The notes under the pieces: generated by a model
The model's input: the letters and a program-made list of their open reading frames with translations, nothing else
Told to the model about the DNA's origin: nothing
Databases searched by the model: none
Shown: positions 1 through 9,200 of the stretch, one piece after another
How positions within the stretch are numbered: position 1 is the first letter of the stretch
How the letters are laid out: each line of letters starts with the position of its first letter
Source of the DNA: Bacteroidota bacterium
GTDB taxonomy: Bacteria; Bacteroidota; Bacteroidia; Flavobacteriales; Weeksellaceae
DNA length: 14,173 bases
Assembly: GCA_023388015.1 (NCBI GenBank)
Contig: JAEWHB010000185.1
Location: 1-14,173, forward strand
Direction: 5' to 3'
Program-made: the position numbers and the translations under genes

Positions 1-41
1 TTCAATTTCGTTTTGGGAAAGCTTAACTCAATAATTTGTCG

Positions 42-49
42 TAATTTTG
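42..49 (+). promoter_or_regulatory. Putative promoter -7 box for pyrG-yidC
   Basis: TAATTTTG matches the Bacteroidota -7 consensus TAnnTTTG and lies 22 nt before the pyrG ATG, so the leader would be short. I see no convincing -33 TTG at the usual spacing of about 19 nt; the nearest upstream TTTG (12-15) is too far. The rest of bases 1-71 holds no gene. Confidence 0.5.
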
Positions 50-71
50 CACCCATTGAATTTATAAGTCA

Positions 72-1721
72 ATGAAACCAGAATCTGCAAAATACATCTT
101 TGTTACCGGTGGTGTAACTTCTTCACTTGGTAAAGGAATTGTCGCTTCTTCGCTTGGTATGCTTTTGCAGGCAAGAGGCTATTCGGTCACCATCCAAAAG
201 CTTGATCCTTATCTGAATGTGGATCCCGGAACTTTAAATCCTTATGAACATGGAGAATGTTATGTTACGGAAGACGGTGCAGAAACCGATCTTGACCTTG
301 GTCATTACGAACGTTTTCTCAACCGTGCTACTTCACAGGCCAACAGCGTTACAACCGGAAGGATTTATCAGACGGTAATAGAAAAGGAGAGGAGAGGAGA
401 TTATTTAGGTAAAACCGTACAGATCATTCCGCATATTACCAATGAAATCAAAAGAAGAATCAAACTGCTGGGAAGCAGTGGTAAATATGACATCATTATT
501 ACCGAAATCGGGGGAACCGTAGGTGATATCGAGTCACTTCCTTACATCGAAAGCGTTCGTCAGATGATCTGGGATTTAGGAGAAAAGAATTCAATGGTTA
601 TCCATTTGACATTGGTTCCTTATTTAGCCGCAAGCGGCGAACTCAAAACAAAACCAACACAACATTCCGTACGATTGTTGATGGAAAGCGGAATCAGAGC
701 AGATGTTCTGGTAACGCGCACTGAACATCATCTGCCAAAAGACGTTCGTGAAAAACTGGCACTTTTCTGCAACGTGAAAAAAGGCAATGTAATTGAATGT
801 ATTGATGCAGAATCCATTTATGATGTTCCCCTTTTGCTGCACGATCAGAAATTTGACGAAGTTGTTTTGGAAACACTGGATCTGCCAACTGATCAGCAGC
901 CGGAATTAGACAGATGGAAAAACTTTTTAGACCGACATAAAAATCCGGCCAATCAGGTAGAAATTGCATTGGTTGGAAAATATACCTCACTTCAGGATTC
1001 TTATAAATCCATTTCAGAAGCACTTACGCATGCAGGTGCTGCAGCCAATACAGGTGTGAAAATCCGTTGGGTTTATTCAGGAGATCTGACCGAAGAAAAC
1101 ATCGGTGAGAAGTTAAAAGGAGTGGACGGAATACTGATTGCACCCGGATTTGGAGACAGAGGAATTGACGGGAAAATTATAGCAGCCAATTATGCGAGAA
1201 GAAACAAAATCCCAACTTTCGGGATTTGTCTGGGAATGCAGATTATGACCATCGAATTTGCCCGAAATGTATTAGGATTTGAAGATGCCGATACAACCGA
1301 AATCAACGGCCAGACAACCAATCCGGTTATCAATTTAATGGAAGGCCAGAAAAACGTGACCCACAAAGGCGGAACCATGCGTTTGGGGAATTGGAAATGC
1401 CAGCTCGACAAGAATTCGAAAGTGTATGAATTTTACGAGGAAGAAATCATCGAAGAGCGTCACCGTCACCGTTACGAATTCAACAATGAGTATCTTGAGA
1501 ATTTCGAAAACGAACAATTCATGCCGGTCGGAAAAAATCCCGATACCGGATTGGTCGAAATTCTTGAATACAAAAACTTACCTTTTTATATAGGCGTACA
1601 ATTTCACCCCGAATACAGAAGTACGGTGGCGAGTCCGCACCCACTATTTGTGAAATTTACCGAAGCCGCTTTAATGCAAAAACAAAACGAACTGATTCAT
1701 GCAACAAGAAAGAAAATTTGA
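72..1721 (+). CDS. pyrG: CTP synthase (glutamine-hydrolysing)
   Basis: Cytosolic enzyme that makes CTP from UTP, ATP and glutamine, the last step of de novo pyrimidine nucleotide synthesis. The 549 residues match the family's usual length (about 535-550). The N-terminal amidoligase domain (about 1-270) carries the P-loop GGVTSSLGKG at residues 13-22 and the strongly conserved stretch LDPYLNVDPGTLNPYEHGE. The C-terminal class I glutamine amidotransferase domain (about 295-540) carries the nucleophile Cys386 in GICLGMQ and the His512/Glu514 pair in GVQFHPEY, so both active sites are intact. The ATG at 72 places the P-loop at the expected distance from the N-terminus. The 3' end overlaps yidC by 23 nt, which suggests co-transcription and perhaps translational coupling. 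Identification is essentially certain. Confidence 0.98.
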   Translation: MKPESAKYIFVTGGVTSSLGKGIVASSLGMLLQARGYSVTIQKLDPYLNVDPGTLNPYEHGECYVTEDGAETDLDLGHYERFLNRATSQANSVTTGRIYQTVIEKERRGDYLGKTVQIIPHITNEIKRRIKLLGSSGKYDIIITEIGGTVGDIESLPYIESVRQMIWDLGEKNSMVIHLTLVPYLAASGELKTKPTQHSVRLLMESGIRADVLVTRTEHHLPKDVREKLALFCNVKKGNVIECIDAESIYDVPLLLHDQKFDEVVLETLDLPTDQQPELDRWKNFLDRHKNPANQVEIALVGKYTSLQDSYKSISEALTHAGAAANTGVKIRWVYSGDLTEENIGEKLKGVDGILIAPGFGDRGIDGKIIAANYARRNKIPTFGICLGMQIMTIEFARNVLGFEDADTTEINGQTTNPVINLMEGQKNVTHKGGTMRLGNWKCQLDKNSKVYEFYEEEIIEERHRHRYEFNNEYLENFENEQFMPVGKNPDTGLVEILEYKNLPFYIGVQFHPEYRSTVASPHPLFVKFTEAALMQKQNELIHATRKKI

Positions 1722-3576
1722 TAAAAATACCTTGGTTGCCTTCATCCTTATGGGGGCTTTATTATTGGGGTATTTTTATATCAGTAAACCATCTGAGGAA
1801 GAATTAAAGGAAAGAGCAAAGCAAGAACAATTAGCAAGAGAAAAAGCTGAAAATCAAAATGAGGCCGTAGCGGCTGTTCAGCCAAACGGACAAATTTCCG
1901 CCTCCTCTGATTCTACTATTTTAGTGGCAGAAGCCAAAGATTTTGAAACGGAAAGTTCCAAATTCAAAGTGAAATTCGCAGGAAAAGGCGGTATGATTTC
2001 AGAATTATTGCTGAAAGAATATTCGGCTTTTGCTGAAAGTTCAGAAGATCACAAAATGCCTTTGTATCTGATTAAAGATGGCAACAATGAATTTAACCTG
2101 AAGTTCAAAGATAAATCCGGACGTGAAATTCATACTTCTCAACTTTCATTTTCTCCTTCAGTTCAGAAATCCGATTCGGTAACGATTATTACCATGACTG
2201 CTCTTGTAGATGGAGGAAAACTTGATTTTGTTTATACAGTTGGGACAAATTATACAATTGGATTTGATGTAAAATCCCAAGGAATTCATCAGATTACAAA
2301 CGATAAAAATATTGCCATTGATTGGAACCTGAAAGCTTCTACACTTGAAAAAGGAAAGCAACAGGAACATTATTGGGCGCAAACTTATTACCGTTTCAAA
2401 GGAACCAATGATGTGGAGTATGAACTTTTCGGTGCAGACGAATGGTCGGAAAAGGAAAACATCGACTGGATTGCATTTAAGCAACAGTTTTTTTCATCCA
2501 TTCTTTCTTTTGACGAAGGTTTCCAAAATCCGGTGGGCGGTTCCATTGCGATTGACCAGGAAGTAGATCCTTCGCACAGTAAAGATTACCGCTTCGCGGC
2601 TTCGATGCCGATTTCAGGTAGCGAATTGAATTACAAAATGCAATGGGATTTTGTTCCTTTGGATTATAAATTATTATCGAAAAACCAATACAAAGGAACC
2701 GATTTTGACGAAATCATTCCATTTGGTTGGGGATTTCTGGGATGGATCAACAAACATTTCTTTTTGAATGTTTTCCAATGGATTGCTTCCTTGGGGATGA
2801 ATTATGGTTGGGTTATTTTTTGGATGACCATTGTAGTGAAACTGGTGCTTTCGCCCATTATGTACAAACAATATCGCCAGAGTGCGATGATGCGTATTTT
2901 ACGTCCTGAATTAAATGAAATCAACGATAAACACAAAGGGAAAGACAATGCAATGAAGCGTCAGCAATCGACGATGGAATTGTATCGGAAAGCCGGAGTG
3001 AATCCACTTTCGGGTTGTTTACCGGCCTTGATCCAAATCCCGATTTTCTATGCATTGTTCCGTTTCTTCCCGAACATCATCGACCTGAGAGGTCAGTCTT
3101 TCCTTTGGGCAGAAGACCTGACGGCGTATGATTCACCGATTACCCTTCCGGACTGGGTTCCTTTTATGGACGGGCACTTGAGTATTTTGGCGCTTTCTTA
3201 CATCATTGCGATGGTCGTATATTTCCGCGTTTCCGGTTCGATGGACAGTTTCAATCAGCCGCCACAAGAAGGAATGCCTGATATGCGAATGATGAAATAC
3301 ATGATGTACCTGATGCCGATTTTCTTCTTCGTATTCCTGAACAGTTATGCTTCTGGACTTTCCTGGTACTACCTTGTTTCCAACGTGATTAACATCGGAA
3401 TCGTGATGTTCATTAAAAATGTGATGATTGATGACAAGAAAATCCACGCGAAAATTCAGGAAAACAAAGCCAAACCCAAAAAACAAAGCAAATGGGGAGC
3501 AAAAATGTCCCAATTGATGGAGCAGGCGCAGGAAGCTCAAAAGCAACAAGAACAACTCAAAAAGAAAAAGAAATAA
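1699..3576 (+). CDS. yidC: Membrane protein insertase YidC
   Basis: Inner-membrane insertase (YidC/Oxa1/Alb3 family) that inserts and folds membrane proteins, alone or with SecYEG. The 625-residue protein has the Gram-negative layout: a first transmembrane helix at about 11-28, a large periplasmic beta-domain (about 80-340), then the conserved five-helix core (about 345-580). Core landmarks are VNPLSGCLPALIQIPIF (434-450), the usual signature before the third helix, and a cytoplasmic hairpin at about 390-430. In my by-eye alignment Lys381 occupies the place of the E. coli groove residue Arg366, a conservative change. The C-terminus is a Lys/Gln-rich tail (580-625), as seen in YidC proteins that help dock ribosomes. 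The ATG at 1699 lies inside pyrG in another frame; the next in-frame Met (residue 18) is inside the first helix, so 1699 is the better start. A strong terminator follows. Confidence 0.97.
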   Translation: MQQERKFDKNTLVAFILMGALLLGYFYISKPSEEELKERAKQEQLAREKAENQNEAVAAVQPNGQISASSDSTILVAEAKDFETESSKFKVKFAGKGGMISELLLKEYSAFAESSEDHKMPLYLIKDGNNEFNLKFKDKSGREIHTSQLSFSPSVQKSDSVTIITMTALVDGGKLDFVYTVGTNYTIGFDVKSQGIHQITNDKNIAIDWNLKASTLEKGKQQEHYWAQTYYRFKGTNDVEYELFGADEWSEKENIDWIAFKQQFFSSILSFDEGFQNPVGGSIAIDQEVDPSHSKDYRFAASMPISGSELNYKMQWDFVPLDYKLLSKNQYKGTDFDEIIPFGWGFLGWINKHFFLNVFQWIASLGMNYGWVIFWMTIVVKLVLSPIMYKQYRQSAMMRILRPELNEINDKHKGKDNAMKRQQSTMELYRKAGVNPLSGCLPALIQIPIFYALFRFFPNIIDLRGQSFLWAEDLTAYDSPITLPDWVPFMDGHLSILALSYIIAMVVYFRVSGSMDSFNQPPQEGMPDMRMMKYMMYLMPIFFFVFLNSYASGLSWYYLVSNVINIGIVMFIKNVMIDDKKIHAKIQENKAKPKKQSKWGAKMSQLMEQAQEAQKQQEQLKKKKK

Positions 3577-3590
3577 TTTCTAACATAATC

Positions 3591-3622
3591 AAAACCGGAT
3601 TCCAAAAGAGTCCGGTTTTTTT
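3591..3622 (+). terminator. Rho-independent terminator after yidC
   Basis: A 12-bp stem (3591-3602 pairing with 3608-3619, one G-U pair) closes a 5-nt CAAAA loop, and a run of seven T (3616-3622) follows. It starts 14 nt after the yidC stop. The A-rich 5' arm could give some termination on the other strand, but no minus-strand gene ends here. Confidence 0.9.
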
Positions 3623-3658
3623 GTGAGGGTCGAATTAAGCAATTAGTTTTAAATCCCT

Positions 3659-3666
3659 TAAATTTG
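3659..3666 (+). promoter_or_regulatory. Putative promoter -7 box for the DoxX-like gene
   Basis: TAAATTTG is a full match to TAnnTTTG, 23 nt before the ATG at 3690 and downstream of the yidC terminator, so this gene probably has its own promoter. No TTG sits at the expected -33 spacing. Confidence 0.5.
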
Positions 3667-3689
3667 GGGAAATCTAAAAAATATAGATA

Positions 3690-4076
3690 ATGGAACATTT
3701 AGCGGAAATCTTTATTCTCATTATGCTCGCCATCGTTTTTCTTCAGTCGGGAATGGATAAAATCCTGGACAAAAAAGGAAATCTAAGCTGGCTGCAAGGT
3801 CATTTCGCCAATTCTCCTTTGAAGAATATGGTTCCGTTTTCGCTTTTCACGGTAACGGTTTTTGAAATCATTTCGGGACTTTCAGCGGTTGTGGGAGCGG
3901 TTTCGCTGATTACTTGCGAAGGAACTTTATTTGCCCTTATCAGCGGAATTCTTTCGGCCATCACATTCTTGATGTTATTTCTGGGCCAAAGATTGGCAAA
4001 GGATTATGCTGGCGCCCAAACCATTGTGATTTATTTAATTCCAACGGTGTTGTTGCTATATCTTTTGCAGGCTTGA
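3690..4076 (+). CDS. DoxX-like small integral membrane protein
   Basis: A 128-residue inner-membrane protein with four likely transmembrane helices (about 5-21, 48-70, 78-99 and 109-127). The N-terminal helix followed by FLQSGMDKILD (17-27), then a four-helix bundle with LGQRLAKDYAGA (98-109) before the last helix, resembles the DoxX/DoxD-like superfamily. Members of that superfamily have been linked to redox and quinone-related processes, but most are uncharacterised, and no specific activity can be assigned here. The gene follows the yidC terminator with its own -7 box, so it is likely monocistronic. Its stop TGA directly abuts the stop of the convergent regulator gene with no bases between, leaving no room for a terminator outside coding sequence. 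Confidence 0.75.
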   Translation: MEHLAEIFILIMLAIVFLQSGMDKILDKKGNLSWLQGHFANSPLKNMVPFSLFTVTVFEIISGLSAVVGAVSLITCEGTLFALISGILSAITFLMLFLGQRLAKDYAGAQTIVIYLIPTVLLLYLLQA

Positions 4077-5573
4077 TCAAAGTTCTGCGAGGAAATCTTC
4101 AACTGATTCGTAATTTTCTTCCTGTAATTTCTTTTTGAGACGCATTTTGGTGACCCGTACACTTTGAGGTGAAATACCAAGCGTTGAAGCCATCTCTTTA
4201 CCTGAAAGTTTCAGACGCAATAATACCAATAATCTGATTTCTGCTTCGGTAAGCGAAGTTTTCAGTATAATGAGTTTCGGGAGGAATTCCGGATAGATTC
4301 CGCTGAACTTTTCTTTGAATTTCTCCCAATCTTCATCGGTCAGAATTTTCTGATTTAAAAGCTGAGCAACCTGAATTTCATTTTTGTCTGATTCAAATGA
4401 ATTTTTTTGCTGAAGCTCATTTATCAATTGATTTTTTTGGGATAAATCCACAATATAATTTCGTAATTCTTTCTTTTTAACCGAAAGAATTTTCTGGGAA
4501 TTTTCAAGTTCTAGGGCTAATTCTTTTTCTTTCATTTGAATGAGTGAAATCCGACGGTACACAATCAGAGATAAAATCAGTAAAATAATCAGAATTGAAA
4601 TCAAGATGAACCACAACCGATTTTGGGCAATGATTTTTTCTTTTTCCAGATTCTGAATCCGCAGATTTTTGACTTCATTTCCAAGTTTTGCCTGTTCTTC
4701 AATTAACTTTTCGGACTGGTTGGCTACCAGGATTTCTTTTTCAAATTCCGCATACTTTTTATGGTATTTCAATGCGGAATCCGCTTCACTGAAAAACTCA
4801 TAAGTTTCGGCCAGTTTTCTGTGCGCCTCGCTGATTCGCACTTTACTTTGGCTTTCTAGTCCTGATTCAAGACTTTTATCGGCAGCAATCACTGCTTTTT
4901 GTTTCTCTTGCTGACGCGTATAAATTTCGGCCAAATTATAATAAGTCGCGGCCATTCCGTCTTTGTAATCTATATGATTGTAAATCTGGATGGCTTTGAG
5001 GTAATTGGTCAGAGCGGAATCATTTTTATATTGGTTCTTGAAGATTTGACCATGATTATTATATGCTATTGCAAGATCTCTTCTGGAATTTAATTCCTGA
5101 AAGATTTTTATGGCTTTGGTATTGTTTTCTATTGCATTTTCAAAATCACTTTCTTCTTTCTGTATCAGAGATATATTGGTATAAGTTAAACCCGTGAGTC
5201 TTTTCAGTCCTAGTTTTTGGGCGAGTCGATTGGATTCGCGATAGGATTCCATTGCTGCAAGATTGTCGCCCAAACGCCAATGAACCAAACCGGTATTGTT
5301 GAGAATATTAGCAATGCGGGTTTCATCTTTTTCATCCTTGGCTTTTTGATAGGCTATAGAAAAGTATTTTAGCGCTTCTTTATAATTTCCTTTTCCCCAT
5401 TGTGAAGTCGCATAATTGTTTAAATCATCGATGTCTGCATCTTTCTCGGGTACCGGAAAATTATATTGTTCTGATTCAACATCGGATTTTGAAAGCGTAG
5501 GTTTCTGCTCTTTGCTCTGACAACCAATTATTAACACCAAAAAAATCCAATATACCTTCCTGAATTTAAACAT
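4077..5573 (-). CDS. TPR - transmembrane - LuxR-type HTH regulatory protein with lipoprotein-like N-terminus
   Basis: A 498-residue membrane-bound candidate one-component regulator. In order: a short hydrophobic leader ending in a lipobox-like LIIGC with Cys18; about five or six tetratricopeptide repeats (about 50-280); a charged coiled coil (280-318); one transmembrane helix (about 321-339) followed by YRR, which puts the C-terminus in the cytoplasm by the positive-inside rule; a second coiled coil (345-395); and a C-terminal LuxR/GerE-type helix-turn-helix (about 440-485, LTEAEIRLLVLL then SGKEMASTLGISPQSVRVTK). This TPR-TM-HTH layout is common in Flavobacteriia. By inference the periplasmic TPRs sense a protein or envelope state and the HTH acts on DNA next to the membrane; the ligand and targets are unknown. 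The divergent secreted-protein gene at 5743 is a possible target. No good TAnnTTTG box was found upstream; TATATTTC (5610-5617, minus strand) has one mismatch. Confidence 0.85.
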   Translation of the reverse strand: MFKFRKVYWIFLVLIIGCQSKEQKPTLSKSDVESEQYNFPVPEKDADIDDLNNYATSQWGKGNYKEALKYFSIAYQKAKDEKDETRIANILNNTGLVHWRLGDNLAAMESYRESNRLAQKLGLKRLTGLTYTNISLIQKEESDFENAIENNTKAIKIFQELNSRRDLAIAYNNHGQIFKNQYKNDSALTNYLKAIQIYNHIDYKDGMAATYYNLAEIYTRQQEKQKAVIAADKSLESGLESQSKVRISEAHRKLAETYEFFSEADSALKYHKKYAEFEKEILVANQSEKLIEEQAKLGNEVKNLRIQNLEKEKIIAQNRLWFILISILIILLILSLIVYRRISLIQMKEKELALELENSQKILSVKKKELRNYIVDLSQKNQLINELQQKNSFESDKNEIQVAQLLNQKILTDEDWEKFKEKFSGIYPEFLPKLIILKTSLTEAEIRLLVLLRLKLSGKEMASTLGISPQSVRVTKMRLKKKLQEENYESVEDFLAEL

Positions 5574-5652
5574 GATGATAAAATTAGTTCATTTGAAATT
5601 AGCCTATGCGAAATATAATGAAAACTCTTTTTTTAATTACAGAAAATAAATC

Positions 5653-5682
5653 TTGGATGCTTTTAATTTTATTGTAAAATTG
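5653..5682 (+). promoter_or_regulatory. Putative Bacteroidota promoter for the secreted-protein gene
   Basis: TTG (5653-5655) is followed after 19 nt by TAAAATTG (5675-5682), one mismatch from TAnnTTTG. Both elements and the spacing fit the Bacteroidota primary-sigma promoter. The leader to the ATG at 5743 would be about 50 nt. The rest of the divergent gap 5574-5742 shows no gene. Confidence 0.5.
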
Positions 5683-5742
5683 CAGTTCATGTCAAAGGAT
5701 ATTTATATCACTTACACTTGAAAACTCATTAAAGCTTATTAT

Positions 5743-6249
5743 ATGAAACTAATTTTCAGTATTTTATCTTCAGTTCTGCTTTTTGGGCAGTCGTATTCTC
5801 AAAACAGTGAATTTTCTTACGAGGGTGTTTCCGTCAAATGGGAAAATGACTGGGAAATGTCTGAACAGGATCCAATGGATGGCGACGGATACTATTTGGC
5901 ACTTGAAAAAACAGGCGAAGATGAAAGCGGTTTGGTAGCCATTACCTGGATCAATGTAGATTTGGAAGAAAGTGCCTTTTTGGCAATCTTTCAGGAACAA
6001 TTTTACAGTAGTTTTAACAACCAAGCCGAAATTAATTTTTCGGAATTCTATGAAACCAAATTTGCGGAAATTAACGCATTGGCTACCGATTTTGAATTTG
6101 ATTTATTTGGTTTGCATCACAGAGGCACAATTTATACTTTCCGCTTAAACGGGAAATCTTTTGGCATTCTGAAACAGGAAGCAACGGAAGATGCAGCCAA
6201 AAACGCAGCCGGCTTCAAGAAAATTGAAAATAATTTTAAGGTTATATAA
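5743..6249 (+). CDS. Small secreted protein of unknown function
   Basis: A 168-residue protein with an N-terminal signal peptide (MKLIFSILSSVLLFGQSYSQ, residues 1-20, cleavage near 19-20) and a mature part of about 148 residues. I do not recognise the family. The mature region is acidic, has no cysteine, and looks like alternating beta strands with helical segments (VSVKWENDWEMSEQDP; LVAITWINVDLEE; a C-terminal AAKNAAGFKKIENNF helix). There is no lipobox and no T9SS sorting domain, so a periplasmic location is most likely. The gene is divergent from the TPR-HTH regulator and convergent with the large T9SS cargo gene, with which it shares a hairpin terminator. The clear signal peptide and plausible promoter support a real gene. 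Confidence 0.8.
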   Translation: MKLIFSILSSVLLFGQSYSQNSEFSYEGVSVKWENDWEMSEQDPMDGDGYYLALEKTGEDESGLVAITWINVDLEESAFLAIFQEQFYSSFNNQAEINFSEFYETKFAEINALATDFEFDLFGLHHRGTIYTFRLNGKSFGILKQEATEDAAKNAAGFKKIENNFKVI

Positions 6250-6275
6250 AAAAAAGACCGCATTTCGCGGTCTTT
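6248..6275 (-). terminator. Bidirectional hairpin terminator between convergent genes
   Basis: A 9-bp perfect stem (6253-6261 with 6267-6275) has a 5-nt loop. Read on the minus strand it ends in eight T (6248-6255 on the plus strand are A), a strong terminator 13 nt beyond the stop of the 6288-9338 gene. On the plus strand only TTT follows the stem, so it is weaker for the 5743-6249 gene. Confidence 0.85.
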
Positions 6276-6287
6276 AGAATTCAACTT

Positions 6288-9200
6288 TTATTTAACGATG
6301 AGCTTCCTGGATTGGACAAATTTCTGTGAATTCAATTGATAGAAATAAATTCCTTTTGGAAGACCCGAAAGATTAATTTCAGCAGAATGCGTACCTGCCG
6401 GATAATTTCCTTTTACTAAAGTTCGTATGAATTTCCCCTGAACATCATAAAGATTAATTTCCACATTCCCTGAACTTTCAATCCCAAATGGAATGGAAGT
6501 GATGCTCTTTGCGGGATTCGGATAATTTTGTCCCAGCCAATTGCCTGTTAGATGATCAATGGGGTCATCAGTTCCCAAAACTTCGTGTTCGGTTTCAAAG
6601 AATTTAATTCCTGCAAAGTGGTCCATTTCGTTTGACATTTCGGTGGAAATTAATAATCTTCCATCCGCGAAAGGAACCAAACTTACGGGATTCAGAGGCG
6701 ATAGTTCGTCTCCTGTGAAATCTTCTGTTTCCATTTCGCCATCGGCTGAAATTTTCATCAGTGTCGCAGTGGTAAAAGGACCGAGCGAATAATAGATTCT
6801 TTTGGGATGCGTTGATGAATATTCCTGATTTAACACATAAATATTGTCGGCATTATCAATGTACATATCGCGGTAATATTGTAAATCATCAGAGGATTTG
6901 TTCCAAACCAATTCGCCTTCGGCATCATAATTCAAAACGATTACGCGGTTGATCATGGTCGAAATATGGTTACTAAACCCGGTTAGGATAATATTTCCTG
7001 AAGAATTTGTCTGGATTTCGTAGGAACGGATTCTCCGACCTGTTTCACTATAAGTTTTGTCCCAGATATTTTCACCTGCGGAATTATATTTTAGAATTAC
7101 CATTTCGCCTAAATTCATTTCGGACTGATTTTCTTTCCAGGCACTTAGGTAAATATTATCATTTTGGATAGCCAAATCCGTTGCACCGGAATTCCATCCG
7201 CCAATGGGGAAGAATTCCATCCAATTGAGGTTTCCGTTTTGGGAAATCTGGAAAACTGCGACATCTGTGGATTGAGAGAAAAACGAACCTACACCTGAAT
7301 GGCCGGTGAAAACAAGATTTCCGGTTGGGTCAAATTCTCCCGCACTGATTTGGTAAAGGTTGTCGCCGTCCCGGGCCGAAATAAATTGGTTCCATTGTTC
7401 TTCACCTTGCGAATTGAATTTTATCACGTTGAAATAAGGTTGATAAAGATCCGAAGATTCGTGAGCAGTACCCGCGATGTAAACATTTCCCTCGTTGTCA
7501 ACCATAGGCTGAATATAGCCCTCAGGGAAAATCATTTCTTTTTGCGCTTCCCATAAAACTTCTCCGGTAGGAGAAATTTTCTGAACCGTTATAAGTGTTT
7601 CGAGGTCGTAAGGATTTGGCGTAAGCAAAACATAGCTATTTCCTGTTTCGTCAATATTCATCGAAATCCGGTTTGCAACATATCCGTCCTCTGGACTATA
7701 CGATTTTTCCCAGGCAATTTCTCCATTGGAATTATAGTGAATTACAAGATAATTGAACATGAAATTCAGATATTCATTCACAAAACCATGGTAACCAATC
7801 GCCGTCATTGAACCATCAGGTCCGGGTTGGCTATCAAGCAGGGTAATGTTTCCGCCACCCATATTTTCATAGCGTTTTTCCCAAACCGGAATTTCCGGAT
7901 TGTCCTGAAATTTAATCAGTTCGTAAACCTCGCCAAATTCTGTGTACCTTGGACTTAAACTCAGATAAATTGCTTCGTTTTCATCAACGCCCAGTCCAAT
8001 AGAGCCCGCCAAGGAATATGTATCCACTGATTCTTTGGTATAAGTTTTTTCTAAAGCCAAAGAACCATCAGTGTTGTATTTTCTTACTTCCACCGTGTTA
8101 TTGAAATCTCTTTGTCCCCAAACCGAAATAACAGGTTGGGAATCGGCCAAAAGAAACTGAACGAATGTGCCGATGTTATCGCCTGTAATCTGTAAGTTGT
8201 TGGTTTCCTGAATCCAGTTTTCAGTTCCATCTTCAGGTGAATAAGCAATCAGGATGCTTCCGCCGCTCTGGTCATATTCCCGGTGCATACCCGCTACATA
8301 TACCGCGTTTTCGTTTATTCCAATATGATATCCCAATGTAATGTGGTTCCCGGACTGATAAGATTTCACCCACAAAAGTTCGCCGGTAGGAGAATATTTA
8401 ATCGTTCCCATTAAACTACTTCCCGAACCATCAGCAAAAGTTCCGGTAACGTAGCAATTTCCTGCTTCGTCAAACTCCACATCAGATGCTGTATTATTGG
8501 TTGGATTCCCATTGTCATCGTACATATATTTATTCTTCCAGATTAATTCTCCGTCCGAATCATATTTAATGGTATAATAAACTTTGTACAAATTTTCATC
8601 GGATCCAAATCCTGTAATCGCAACATTTCCAGCCGAATCCGTTGTTACATTGTAAGGTTCAATCCAAACTTCTTCTATATCGTTTTCGTCTAAGGCACTC
8701 CAAATTAAATTACCTTCGGAATTATATTTTAAAGTTAAATATCCGACTCCTTCAGCTCCGTTTGAATTCACGGAATAACTCATTCCACCAACAATTATGT
8801 TGTTTTCAAAATCGGTGGTAATGCTTTGCGGATAATCCAAACCGCTAAATCCTGCATCAAAAACAGAACTCCAAATGGTTTCTCCTGTGACTTTGTCATA
8901 TTTCACTGTAAGGATATCCATATTGTCGCCATTCCATTTGATCCCCGTAACAATTGGGTTGTTTTCCTCGTCAAGCGTAATGGCAAACCCGATTTCCACT
9001 ACAAAATCACTGTTTTCTTCTCTTTTTTCCCAAACAAGATTACCGGCGGCATCGTATTTAAGAGTTAATATATTTCCTTGTGGCGCATCGATATGGGAAG
9101 AAGTTCCTGTGATATACGTATTCCCTTGAAAATCGGTCACACTTTGGCGCGGAGCATTTACGCCCTGATAAGTTTTCTCATAAAAACCGAATTCTTCTGC

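Noticed and set aside
624..1517. Several minus-strand open frames of 60-109 codons opposite pyrG
   Set aside because: They are shadows of a conserved gene, have no recognisable motifs, and overlap one another in different frames.
3133..3555. A 140-codon minus-strand frame opposite the yidC 3' end
   Set aside because: Its composition (rich in His, Phe, Leu and Val) mirrors the antisense of Lys/Met-rich yidC codons; no promoter or motif supports it.
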